36,846 nt of DNA, taken from Flavobacteriales bacterium (lineage in GTDB: Bacteria > Bacteroidota > Bacteroidia > Flavobacteriales_D > Crocinitomicaceae). Below the pieces are notes generated by a model. The model saw only the letters and a program-made list of their open reading frames with translations, ran no database searches and had not been told where the DNA came from. The translations under genes and the position numbers were made by a program. The DNA is taken from the NCBI GenBank assembly GCA_018883325.1, contig VEQH01000044.1, positions 1-36,846 on the forward strand, given 5' to 3'. Positions 1-6,956 of this stretch are shown piece by piece (the stretch's first letter is position 1; the number at the start of each line of letters is the position of its first letter).

Positions 1-152
1 TTGTTATTGAGTTAAAAACAATTATTAATAAACACCTCAATTTTAGTTAATCAAACAATAAAAAATCAAAAGCAACTAGTGAAATTGTTAATAACTATAG
101 AAATTGAGTGATTACTGATTAGTTACACCACTTTAATTTTAGTTATCGATAT

Positions 153-1496
153 ATGCACAACAATAAGTTTGGTTGGAAAACTAGTTTAGCTTACGATAAT
201 TTTTCATTTAAAGATCAAAATAACAATACGACCTATTTTAGGTTTTCAATTGAACCTACAATCAATCTTAGAGAAATTTTAGGCTTAAGTGAATTTACTG
301 ACAAATTTGGAGCTCTCGCTCACTTTGGCATTGGAGTTTCTAGTATGTGGAGTAAGAATGTTATAGGATTAAACCCTTATAATCTGCTGTTTATAAAATC
401 TGGCACCTTCGACAATATGATGCATTTTACTTATGGAATAACCTCAACTTATAAAATAAATAATAAGTTCACTTTAAATGCAGACATTTCTCAAATTACA
501 CATTTAAGACAGGATATTTATTTAGATTTTTTATCAATAATAAGTGATAATTCGAGAGCTAGAGGAGGCTTTTTTAATTTCACAATTGGAGTAACAATGA
601 GTTTAGGTTCAAAAAAACACCACGCTGATTGGTACACATTTCCAACGCTAATTGATAAAGATTTAGAAAAAATTAATTTACTAGAAATTCAAATTGAACA
701 ATTAGAAATGAAATTAGAAGATTTCGATAATGATGGTGTAAGTAATTATTTAGATGACGAACCAAAAACTCCTCAAGGAAATCAAGTAGACCATCGCGGT
801 GTATCAATTGGTAAATTAGGAGTTGGTAACGAACAAAAAGAATTAGACTCACTGGAAATGAAGGGGGCTCCTCAAATAGACATCCCGATTGAAAACAACA
901 AAAAAGTAGATTCTCAAAAACCTGATAAAGATAAGGACGGAGTTCCTGATGAATACGATATGTGTCCGGATGTTGTTGGGACTTACAAAGGTTGTCCGGA
1001 TGCAGATGGAGACAAAATCCCTGATATAATAGATGATTGTCCTAATTTAAAAGGGACACCAAATTTCAAAGGATGTCCTGATGACAAACAAAAAGAAGAA
1101 AAATTTATTGAACAGAAAATTGAAAATGACTCCCAAATTTTACCTGTTGAAGAAAACAAAGAACTTAAATCCTTTTCAGAAATATTTTTCGATGCAGGAA
1201 TATCAATGTTAAGTATCAAAGCTACCCAGCAATTAGATGAATTGGTTAATTATTTAAAATCAAATCCTAAGGTAAAGGTGGAAGCAACAGGTTTCGCTGA
1301 TCAATCTGGTTCAAAAGTAGCAAATGAAAAACTTTCAAAACAAAGAGTCGAAGAGTGCGTTAACTACATGATTTCTAAGGGTATTGATAAAAGTAGATTC
1401 TCAACTTCTTACAAAATTGCTGAAAATAAGGAAGGAATTAATCCTCTTTTATTTGGAGCAAAAAATAGAAAAGTTTCTTTTTTCTTAAAACAATAA
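153..1496 (+). CDS. OmpA-family outer-membrane protein, 5'-truncated
   Basis: The 447-residue product has three parts in order: beta-barrel strands (about 1-165), a short coiled linker (about 168-190) followed by calcium-binding thrombospondin type-3 repeats (Asp-rich DxDxDG runs near 190-204 and 258-312), and a C-terminal OmpA domain (from about 343) that binds peptidoglycan. Asp383 in TGFADQSGS and Arg398 are the expected diaminopimelate-contacting pair. The family normally starts with a signal peptide and more barrel strands. Here there is none, and barrel-like sequence continues upstream of the first ATG in the same frame (residues reading NFSYRYM just before and at Met1) back to a TAG at 120-122. 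I infer that the 5' end has been lost, so this may be a pseudogene. The beginning of the window prevents seeing whether a fragment lies further left. Confidence 0.8.
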   Translation: MHNNKFGWKTSLAYDNFSFKDQNNNTTYFRFSIEPTINLREILGLSEFTDKFGALAHFGIGVSSMWSKNVIGLNPYNLLFIKSGTFDNMMHFTYGITSTYKINNKFTLNADISQITHLRQDIYLDFLSIISDNSRARGGFFNFTIGVTMSLGSKKHHADWYTFPTLIDKDLEKINLLEIQIEQLEMKLEDFDNDGVSNYLDDEPKTPQGNQVDHRGVSIGKLGVGNEQKELDSLEMKGAPQIDIPIENNKKVDSQKPDKDKDGVPDEYDMCPDVVGTYKGCPDADGDKIPDIIDDCPNLKGTPNFKGCPDDKQKEEKFIEQKIENDSQILPVEENKELKSFSEIFFDAGISMLSIKATQQLDELVNYLKSNPKVKVEATGFADQSGSKVANEKLSKQRVEECVNYMISKGIDKSRFSTSYKIAENKEGINPLLFGAKNRKVSFFLKQ

Positions 1497-1716
1497 GTTA
1501 CATTTTCTGATCTAAGTTTTTTCCTGTTTCAATATGTTGAAAATCAGGTATGTATTTTTGTGACAATTCAACTATTGAGGATTTATCTTTATTGCAGCAG
1601 TACATTAATTTGTTTAGTTTGTAAATTAGTGTCAACAATAAACAATGAACTTCTTGAGTTTGCAACTTTCACAAATTAGCTTTTCGTAACTACCTACTAA
1701 ATCGACTTTCTTAATT

Positions 1717-2250
1717 TTATCTTGATTTTGCTGGAATTCCAACAACAGTCAAACCATCAGCAACATCTTTATTTACAAATGCCATTGATCCAACCGTCAC
1801 GTTGTCTCCTAAAGTAATCCCGTATTGAAGAACAGAATGGGTTCCAATGAAACAATTTCTACCGATTTTAGCTCCTCCAATTTGATTTTGACTATTATTC
1901 AAATTATTGGTCATAACACGTGGACACAAATAACTGTTTTCACCCACTTCAACTCCTCTCGCCAAAATTGTTTCGTAGCGCAAAGTGACATTATCGCCAA
2001 CTTTACAATTACCTGAACTACAAACTTTTGAATCTATATAGCAATTGTTGCCAATTATCGTATTTTCTCTTAATTCAACATTACTTTTAATAACATTATT
2101 AGTTCCGATTATCACACCTTTCTTTAAAAGGCAGTAATGTTCAATTGTTGTATTATCACCAATCTCAACATCATCTTCAATTATACAAAAATGACCGATT
2201 GTTACATTTTTTCCAATTTTTGCTTTTTCTGAAATTATACTTGTATTCAT
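1717..2250 (-). CDS. hexapeptide-repeat (left-handed beta-helix) acyltransferase
   Basis: A 177-residue protein made almost wholly of [LIV]-G-x4 hexapeptide repeats (for example IGKNVTIGHFCIIEDDVEIG near the N-terminus), which fold as a left-handed parallel beta-helix and trimerise. Family members transfer acetyl or acyl groups from CoA or ACP to amino sugars. The His in IGTHSVLQYG is a candidate catalytic or CoA-proximal residue. The C-terminal VVGIPAKSR is the typical family ending. It lies 11 bp downstream of an LpxD-like acyltransferase and a DegT aminotransferase on the same strand, so N-acylation of a 4-amino or 3-amino sugar nucleotide is the likely job (WbpD/FdtC/QdtC-like). The exact substrate cannot be read from the sequence. 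Confidence 0.85.
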   Translation of the reverse strand: MNTSIISEKAKIGKNVTIGHFCIIEDDVEIGDNTTIEHYCLLKKGVIIGTNNVIKSNVELRENTIIGNNCYIDSKVCSSGNCKVGDNVTLRYETILARGVEVGENSYLCPRVMTNNLNNSQNQIGGAKIGRNCFIGTHSVLQYGITLGDNVTVGSMAFVNKDVADGLTVVGIPAKSR

Positions 2251-2261
2251 ACTATGTAGGT

Positions 2262-3206
2262 TTATTGATTTTTAAATGGTTTTGGTGCACCGCTTGGTTT
2301 TGTTTCAAAATTATTTCGAGCAATAACTTTCGCTGGCACACCTGCAAGGGTAACATACTCTTCATTAATTGATTTATTGACAACGGCACCTGCTCCAACA
2401 ATGATATTTTCTGCAATCTTAACGCCTGACGAAATTACGCACGCACTTCCCAAAAAACAACGTTTTCCAATAAAAGCATTTCCTGCAATACTCACGTTAT
2501 TTGCCATGTGAACTTCCTCCTCAATTTGAACTCCATGACCGATTTTTGTCCCATGTGATATTATCGTACCCTTTCCAATGATGGTATTCTCTGATAATGA
2601 ACCCCTAACAACCGTAATATCTGTTGCTAAAACGCAATTTTCTTCAATTACAACTCCTCCAATTTGTGGCTGAATTACACGATTGCCTTCATTATCCCAA
2701 ATCCAAGCCAAACCGCCAGCTCCAATAACAGAATTACTGTCAATAAATGTGTTTTTCTTTATCCAAACATTATCCTCAATCACAACATTGTGTTTAATAA
2801 CAACACCTTCTTCTATGATGCATTCTCCTAAAACACAATTTTCACCAATTGAAATATTTTTTGCTAATAGAGCATTTTGATTGATTTTAGTACTTGCAGC
2901 AATTTCATAAATCACAGGTTTTGTTACAAGACTACAAAGCTTATAATGAACTAATTGAGGGTTTGAAACAATAATTAAACAATTTCTTGTTTCAATATTT
3001 TCGTTGGAAATAATAACACTTTCAGAAATCTCAAAATTCGCTAGCGCTTCAATTTTTTCTAAGTAGTAAATTCCATTTTTTATTATGTTTTTTATACTTG
3101 CAAATGAAAGTTCAGTTGTTTCATCCAAATCATTTAAAACCAATTCGAAATCAATTTTATTTGATTTTAAAAAATTCAAAATTTCCTCTAGTTTGATTTT
3201 TTTCAT
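2262..3206 (-). CDS. LpxD-like hexapeptide acyltransferase
   Basis: A 314-residue protein with a non-repeat N-terminal domain of about 95 residues that resembles the uridine-binding domain of LpxD, followed by hexapeptide repeats. The segment SHGTKIGHGVQIEEEVHMAN resembles the LpxD active-site turn containing the catalytic His. The ending LAGVPAKVIARNN is typical of the fold. LpxD itself adds a 3-hydroxyacyl chain to the 2-amino group of UDP-3-O-acylglucosamine. The setting here (coupled by a 4-bp ATGA overlap to an aminotransferase, not to lpxA, lpxB or fabZ) argues for acylation of a different amino sugar, so I do not name it lpxD. The C-terminal tail is rich in Pro, Lys and Phe and looks lineage-specific. 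Confidence 0.8.
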   Translation of the reverse strand: MKKIKLEEILNFLKSNKIDFELVLNDLDETTELSFASIKNIIKNGIYYLEKIEALANFEISESVIISNENIETRNCLIIVSNPQLVHYKLCSLVTKPVIYEIAASTKINQNALLAKNISIGENCVLGECIIEEGVVIKHNVVIEDNVWIKKNTFIDSNSVIGAGGLAWIWDNEGNRVIQPQIGGVVIEENCVLATDITVVRGSLSENTIIGKGTIISHGTKIGHGVQIEEEVHMANNVSIAGNAFIGKRCFLGSACVISSGVKIAENIIVGAGAVVNKSINEEYVTLAGVPAKVIARNNFETKPSGAPKPFKNQ

Positions 3207-4270
3207 GCGTTAATCAATTTAACAATTTCGGCTATTTCATTTTGTTTCAAACCAACATATAGAGGCAAACACATAATTCTACTGGCAAGATTTTCACTAA
3301 TTGGCATTGAAGCACCTTGCGTATACTTTATCGTATTCAATGACGGATAAAAATACCTTCTAGGGAAAATTTCAGATTTATTAAGCGTTTCAAGTGTTTT
3401 CAGTAAACTAGCTTCGTTTTCAAAAACGATTGGAAAATAACTATAGTTCCAAGTTATCGATGGATTTAATTCCATTGCTTTCACCTTTGTAAAATCCAAG
3501 CTTTCTAAATAATAATGTATTACTTCTTTTCGTTTTGAAATAATCATTTCGATATAAGGAAAAATAGCCAAACCCATTGCAGCATGTAACTCACTATTCT
3601 TCCCGTTAATACCTAAACCATAAAAATCTAAAGGACCGTTGTGTCCAAAATTATGGCTGTAAAATATTTTATGTCTCAAAGCCTCGTCCTTACAAAAAAT
3701 AGCACCGCCCTCACCTGTATGAAACAATTTTGTAGCATGGAAACTACAGGTACTTATGTCTCCATATTCAAAAATGGATTTGCCATTGTATTTAACACCA
3801 AAACAATGTGCAGCATCATAAATTACTTTTAGATTGTGCTTTTTGGCAATGCGATCTATTTCTTCAATGTCGCATACATTTCCAAAAACATGTGTTGCTA
3901 AAATACAAGTTGTTTTTGGTGTAATTGCAGCTTCAATTAAACTCGTGTCTATTGTAAATGTATTTGGATTGATATCCACAAAAATAGGCGTGCAATTTTC
4001 CCAAACTATAGCTGCAGTGGTAGCAACATAACTAAATGGTGTTGTAATAATTTCACCTTGATTTCCAAGTAGTTTTAATGCAATTTGAAGTGGAATTGTA
4101 CCATTGTTGGTAATTAGAATATTGTCAATTTCAAGATACACTTTAAGTTTTTCTTCCAATTCTCGAATTAATTGCCCTCGATTCGTAATCCATTCATTTT
4201 CAAATGCGCGGTTTACTTGAGCTGTATATTCGTTGATTGGAGGAAGGTAAGATTTTGTGACTGGAATCAT
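3203..4270 (-). CDS. DegT/DnrJ/EryC1/StrS family sugar aminotransferase
   Basis: A PLP-dependent enzyme of 355 residues that makes amino sugars from keto-sugar nucleotides. The Schiff-base lysine is Lys181 in the signature SFHATKLFHTGEGGA, and Asp152 in YDAAH is the residue expected to contact the pyridine nitrogen. The N-terminal IPVTKSYLPP and the FHATK signature resemble VioA/FdtB-type enzymes acting on dTDP-4-keto-6-deoxyhexoses, but that specificity is only inferred. It is the first gene of a three-gene minus-strand unit: its stop overlaps the start of the LpxD-like gene by 4 bp, and a second acyltransferase follows. The unit reads as amination then N-acylation. smpB lies 89 bp upstream on the same strand, so shared transcription is possible. 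Confidence 0.9.
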   Translation of the reverse strand: MIPVTKSYLPPINEYTAQVNRAFENEWITNRGQLIRELEEKLKVYLEIDNILITNNGTIPLQIALKLLGNQGEIITTPFSYVATTAAIVWENCTPIFVDINPNTFTIDTSLIEAAITPKTTCILATHVFGNVCDIEEIDRIAKKHNLKVIYDAAHCFGVKYNGKSIFEYGDISTCSFHATKLFHTGEGGAIFCKDEALRHKIFYSHNFGHNGPLDFYGLGINGKNSELHAAMGLAIFPYIEMIISKRKEVIHYYLESLDFTKVKAMELNPSITWNYSYFPIVFENEASLLKTLETLNKSEIFPRRYFYPSLNTIKYTQGASMPISENLASRIMCLPLYVGLKQNEIAEIVKLINA

Positions 4271-4359
4271 TCTATTTTTTTAGTAGTTGGTAAGTTTAAG
4301 TATAAGAAGTTTGTTAATTTAATAATTTGTAGAATTGATTAATTTTCAGATATTTTCCC

Positions 4360-4812
4360 TTATTTTTTCATTGCTCTATCCATTTCCCGTCTGTCGTCTT
4401 TCTCTTTTAAATCTTGACGTTTATCGTGTAATTTTTTACCCGTAGCACAAGCAAATTCTACTTTAACCCAGCCTTTTTCAGACAAAAACAATTTTAACGG
4501 AATTAAAGTATTTCCCTTAATTTTTAGAAATTTCTCAATTGAAATAATTTCTTTTTTGTTCAATAATAATTTTCTGTCAGCCTTGGGTTTATGATTGTAA
4601 AATGAACCATTAACATATTCGTTGATGTGCATGTTTCGAATCCAAACTTCTCTGTTTTCACAAATACAATAAGCCTCCATTATACTTGCTTTTCCGCTTC
4701 TAATACTTTTTATTTCAGTTCCGGACAATTGAATTCCGGCAATAAAATGATCTTCCAAATGGTATTCAAACTTGGCTTTTTTATTGCGAATATTTAATTC
4801 TTTCACTGACAT
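4360..4812 (-). CDS. smpB: SsrA (tmRNA)-binding protein SmpB
   Basis: 150 residues, the usual family length. SmpB delivers tmRNA to stalled ribosomes in trans-translation. The N-terminal block NKKAKFEYHLEDHFIAGIQL with LSGTEIKSIRSG is the hallmark oligonucleotide-binding core. The basic C-terminal tail (GKKLHDKRQDLKEKDDRRE) is the segment that enters the mRNA channel. A TAAATTTG element lies only 4 nt before the ATG, so the message may be leaderless. It is divergent from recR across 144 bp. No tmRNA gene was recognised in the window. Confidence 0.97.
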   Translation of the reverse strand: MSVKELNIRNKKAKFEYHLEDHFIAGIQLSGTEIKSIRSGKASIMEAYCICENREVWIRNMHINEYVNGSFYNHKPKADRKLLLNKKEIISIEKFLKIKGNTLIPLKLFLSEKGWVKVEFACATGKKLHDKRQDLKEKDDRREMDRAMKK

Positions 4813-4816
4813 GAGG

Positions 4817-4824
4817 CAAATTTA
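4817..4824 (-). promoter_or_regulatory. -7 promoter element of smpB
   Basis: TAAATTTG on the minus strand matches the Bacteroidota consensus TAnnTTTG exactly and is followed by CCTC and the ATG. Transcription would start at or within a few bases of the start codon. No clear -33 TTG was found at the right spacing. Confidence 0.5.
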
Positions 4825-4931
4825 AGAAAAACAATGAAAGTAAAAGTTTTCAGGTTTGGGTAAAAGGTTTATAGTATAGAGAATTGTTGATTATATCTTT
4901 TCTTCTAAAATTAACATCGCAAAGATTTCCT

Positions 4932-4939
4932 TAATTTTG
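4932..4939 (+). promoter_or_regulatory. -7 promoter element of recR
   Basis: TAATTTTG matches TAnnTTTG and lies 17 nt upstream of the recR ATG, giving a leader of about a dozen bases. No convincing -33 element was seen. Confidence 0.45.
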
Positions 4940-4956
4940 ACTCGAAAAAATAAAGT

Positions 4957-5571
4957 ATGCAAATTCCATCAAAATACCTTGAAAATGCAACGGAGCAAAT
5001 CGCTTCTTTACCTGGAATTGGCAAAAAAACTGCTTTGCGTTTGGCTTTAAATTTATTGAAGCGTTCAGAGGTTGAAATCACGGATTTTACTAAGGCAATA
5101 CTTGAATTGAAAACTAACTTAACAAACTGTACTAATTGTGGAAATATTTCAGATAACCCAATCTGTTCGATTTGTGAAAATCCTTCGCGTGACCATTCAG
5201 TCGTTTGCGTGGTTGAAGATATTCGCGATGTGATGGCTATCGAATCCACTTCTACATTCAAAGGAATTTACCACGTTCTTGGCGGACTTATTTCACCAAT
5301 GGATGGAATCGGACCAGCGGATTTAAATATCGAAAAACTTGTTCAAAAAGCCGCTTCAAATAGTTTAATTGAGGTTATTTTTGCCTTGAGTCCAACTATG
5401 GAAGGCGATACCACCAACTTTTATTTATTCAAAAAGCTACAATCCTACGAAATCTTAATTACAACTTTATCGCGCGGAATTTCAGTTGGATCTGAGTTAC
5501 AATATGCTGACGAAGTTACACTTGGTCGATCTATCCAACACCGTCATCCATTCCAACTTGCTAATAAATGA
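4957..5571 (+). CDS. recR: recombination mediator protein RecR
   Basis: 204 residues, full family length. RecR works with RecO (and RecF) to load RecA on gapped DNA. In order: N-terminal helix-hairpin-helix (LPGIGKKTALRLALNLL, about 18-34), a four-cysteine zinc finger (Cys58, 61, 70, 73), a Toprim domain beginning near Val82 with VVEDIRDVMAIE, and the conserved C-terminal GRSIQHRHPF. The start is supported by the N-terminal family pattern. Its stop codon overlaps the next ATG by 4 bp (ATGA), so the downstream exported hydrolase is probably translationally coupled to it although functionally unrelated. Confidence 0.97.
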   Translation: MQIPSKYLENATEQIASLPGIGKKTALRLALNLLKRSEVEITDFTKAILELKTNLTNCTNCGNISDNPICSICENPSRDHSVVCVVEDIRDVMAIESTSTFKGIYHVLGGLISPMDGIGPADLNIEKLVQKAASNSLIEVIFALSPTMEGDTTNFYLFKKLQSYEILITTLSRGISVGSELQYADEVTLGRSIQHRHPFQLANK

Positions 5572-6335
5572 GACATCTAATATTAATATCTTTTCTTTCG
5601 TTTTGTGTCAGCATTTTTTGCCAAACTGAAAAAATTTATATCGCCACAGCAAAAACGAACAAAAACATCGAACAATATTTAAAAGAAGTTGATCCTTCAA
5701 TTGAATTAATTGATTTCATGAAAGTTGATAAAAGGAAATGGAACGTTAATCTTAAAAAATGTTCTGGACTTTTATTAAGTGGAGGTTTTGATATTCACCC
5801 AAAAAATTATGGTCTTGATTCGTTGGAAACATTTTGTAAAACTGAAATTGAAAGGGATAAAATTGAGTTATTACTTATGAATAATGCAATGAACGACTCG
5901 CTCCCAATCTTAGGAATTTGCCGAGGAATGCAATTGATGAATGTTTATTTTGGTGGACAATTATGTGTGGATATTCCGACTTTTTGCACAAATGACAGTG
6001 TAATTGTAACGCATCGCGATCCAAAAGAACAAAATGATGTCATTCACCCTGTGGTTATTTACACCAATTCAAATTTGTATAAAATACTTGGGGTTGGACA
6101 AACAAAAGTCAACAGTTGGCACCATCAAACCATTTCTGAATTAAGCAAAAAATTGCGAATTGGAGCAACAAGTCCCGACGGAATCATTGAAGCAATTGAA
6201 TGGAAAGAAGGACTTGACAAACGCTGGATTCTTGGTGTACAATGGCACCCAGAAAGATATTACACAGAGCAGCCAGAGAATTTATTGATCTTAAAAGAAT
6301 TTGTAAAACAACTTAAAATCGTACAACTAAATTAA
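5568..6335 (+). CDS. exported class-I glutamine-amidotransferase-like hydrolase (peptidase C26 type)
   Basis: 255 residues. The fold is that of gamma-glutamyl-gamma-aminobutyrate hydrolase (PuuD) and folate gamma-glutamyl hydrolase. The nucleophile is Cys118 in GICRGMQ, and the His-Glu pair is His227/Glu229 in QWHPE. An oxyanion-type SGGFDIHP motif sits near 71-78. Unusually for PuuD relatives it begins with a hydrophobic export signal (residues 1-18), with a Cys at position 18 that fits the lipobox poorly (SIFC), so either signal peptidase I cleavage or lipidation is possible. I infer periplasmic hydrolysis of gamma-glutamyl compounds. It is coupled to recR by an ATGA overlap. The substrate is unknown. 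Confidence 0.85.
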   Translation: MRHLILISFLSFCVSIFCQTEKIYIATAKTNKNIEQYLKEVDPSIELIDFMKVDKRKWNVNLKKCSGLLLSGGFDIHPKNYGLDSLETFCKTEIERDKIELLLMNNAMNDSLPILGICRGMQLMNVYFGGQLCVDIPTFCTNDSVIVTHRDPKEQNDVIHPVVIYTNSNLYKILGVGQTKVNSWHHQTISELSKKLRIGATSPDGIIEAIEWKEGLDKRWILGVQWHPERYYTEQPENLLILKEFVKQLKIVQLN

Positions 6336-6366
6336 TTCCCTTATTTCTCAATTACTTCTAATATAC

Positions 6367-6486
6367 TTTTCTCATTCACTCATTCACTCCTTCCCTCATT
6401 CACTCATTCACTCCTAACCTCCTTCACTCCTAACCTCGTTCCCTCGTTCACTCCTTCTCTCATTCACTCCTTTCCTCATTCCCCCC
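6367..6486. repeat. 8-bp tandem repeat, 15 units in perfect register
   Basis: Fifteen consecutive 8-mers with consensus TTCACTCC and no insertion or deletion. The seven TTCACTC cores begin at 6375, 6383, 6399, 6407, 6423, 6447 and 6463, all separated by multiples of 8. Variants are substitutions such as TTCCCTCA, TAACCTCC and TTCTCTCA. The plus strand is nearly all pyrimidine apart from about one A per unit. The array ends 12 bp before the ATG of the GreA-like gene. An 8-bp period cannot encode a repeated peptide in a single phase, and stops or low-complexity sequence occur in the frames, so I regard it as non-coding. Confidence 0.85.
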
Positions 6487-6498
6487 TAAAATCCACAA

Positions 6499-6951
6499 AT
6501 GCTAAACAAAGAAAACATCCACAAACAATTACTTTCAGAAATAGAAAATCGCATCCAAAGCCTGAAACTTATTTTGAATGAAATGTTTGAAGCCGCAAGT
6601 GGAACAGATGCTAAAAGTTCAGCAGGTGACAAACATGAAACAGGTGTAGCGATGGCACAATTGGAACAAGAAAAATTAACCAAACAAATCAACGAACTGC
6701 TGAAACAGCAAGAAATATTAGTACGAATAAATCCAACAATCGAACATACAAAAGTTGGTCTAGGTAGCTTAGTTCAAACGAATAATGGTTGGTACTATTT
6801 TTCAGTCGGAATCGGAACTTTGAACGTTGAAAATGAAACTGTTTTCGCTCTAAATCCTAAAGCTCCAATTGGTGAAATGTTAATAGGGAAAAGTGCTGGA
6901 GAAAAGATTTTATTTAATGGTAAAACAACTGAAATAGTAAGCGTTTATTAA
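6499..6951 (+). CDS. GreA/GreB-like protein with N-terminal coiled coil
   Basis: 150 residues. The N-terminal half (about 1-75) is a Glu/Lys/Gln-rich helical hairpin containing SAGDKHETGVAMAQLEQEKL. The C-terminal half resembles the FKBP-like domain of GreA, ending in PIGEMLIGKSAGEKILFNGK and TTEIVSVY. GreA and GreB insert their coiled coil in the RNA polymerase secondary channel to stimulate transcript cleavage, but a role in transcription is only inferred here. Short Bacteroidota proteins of this type are sometimes mislabelled as 3-oxoacyl-ACP synthase, for which there is no sequence support. The gene is preceded at 12 bp by the octamer array and is convergent with the J-domain gene, with only 5 bp between stops. 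Confidence 0.7.
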   Translation: MLNKENIHKQLLSEIENRIQSLKLILNEMFEAASGTDAKSSAGDKHETGVAMAQLEQEKLTKQINELLKQQEILVRINPTIEHTKVGLGSLVQTNNGWYYFSVGIGTLNVENETVFALNPKAPIGEMLIGKSAGEKILFNGKTTEIVSVY

Positions 6952-6956
6952 ATTAT

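Noticed and set aside
983..1219. Minus-strand frame inside the OmpA-family gene
   Set aside because: It is the mirror of the Asp-rich calcium repeats and linker, giving a Ser-rich translation without domain character.
4360..4956. tmRNA gene near smpB
   Set aside because: No tRNA-like ends or tag-peptide frame was found in the gap, and the 144 bp between smpB and recR is too short.
6367..6486. CRISPR array
   Set aside because: Units are 8 bp and contiguous, with no spacers and no cas genes nearby.
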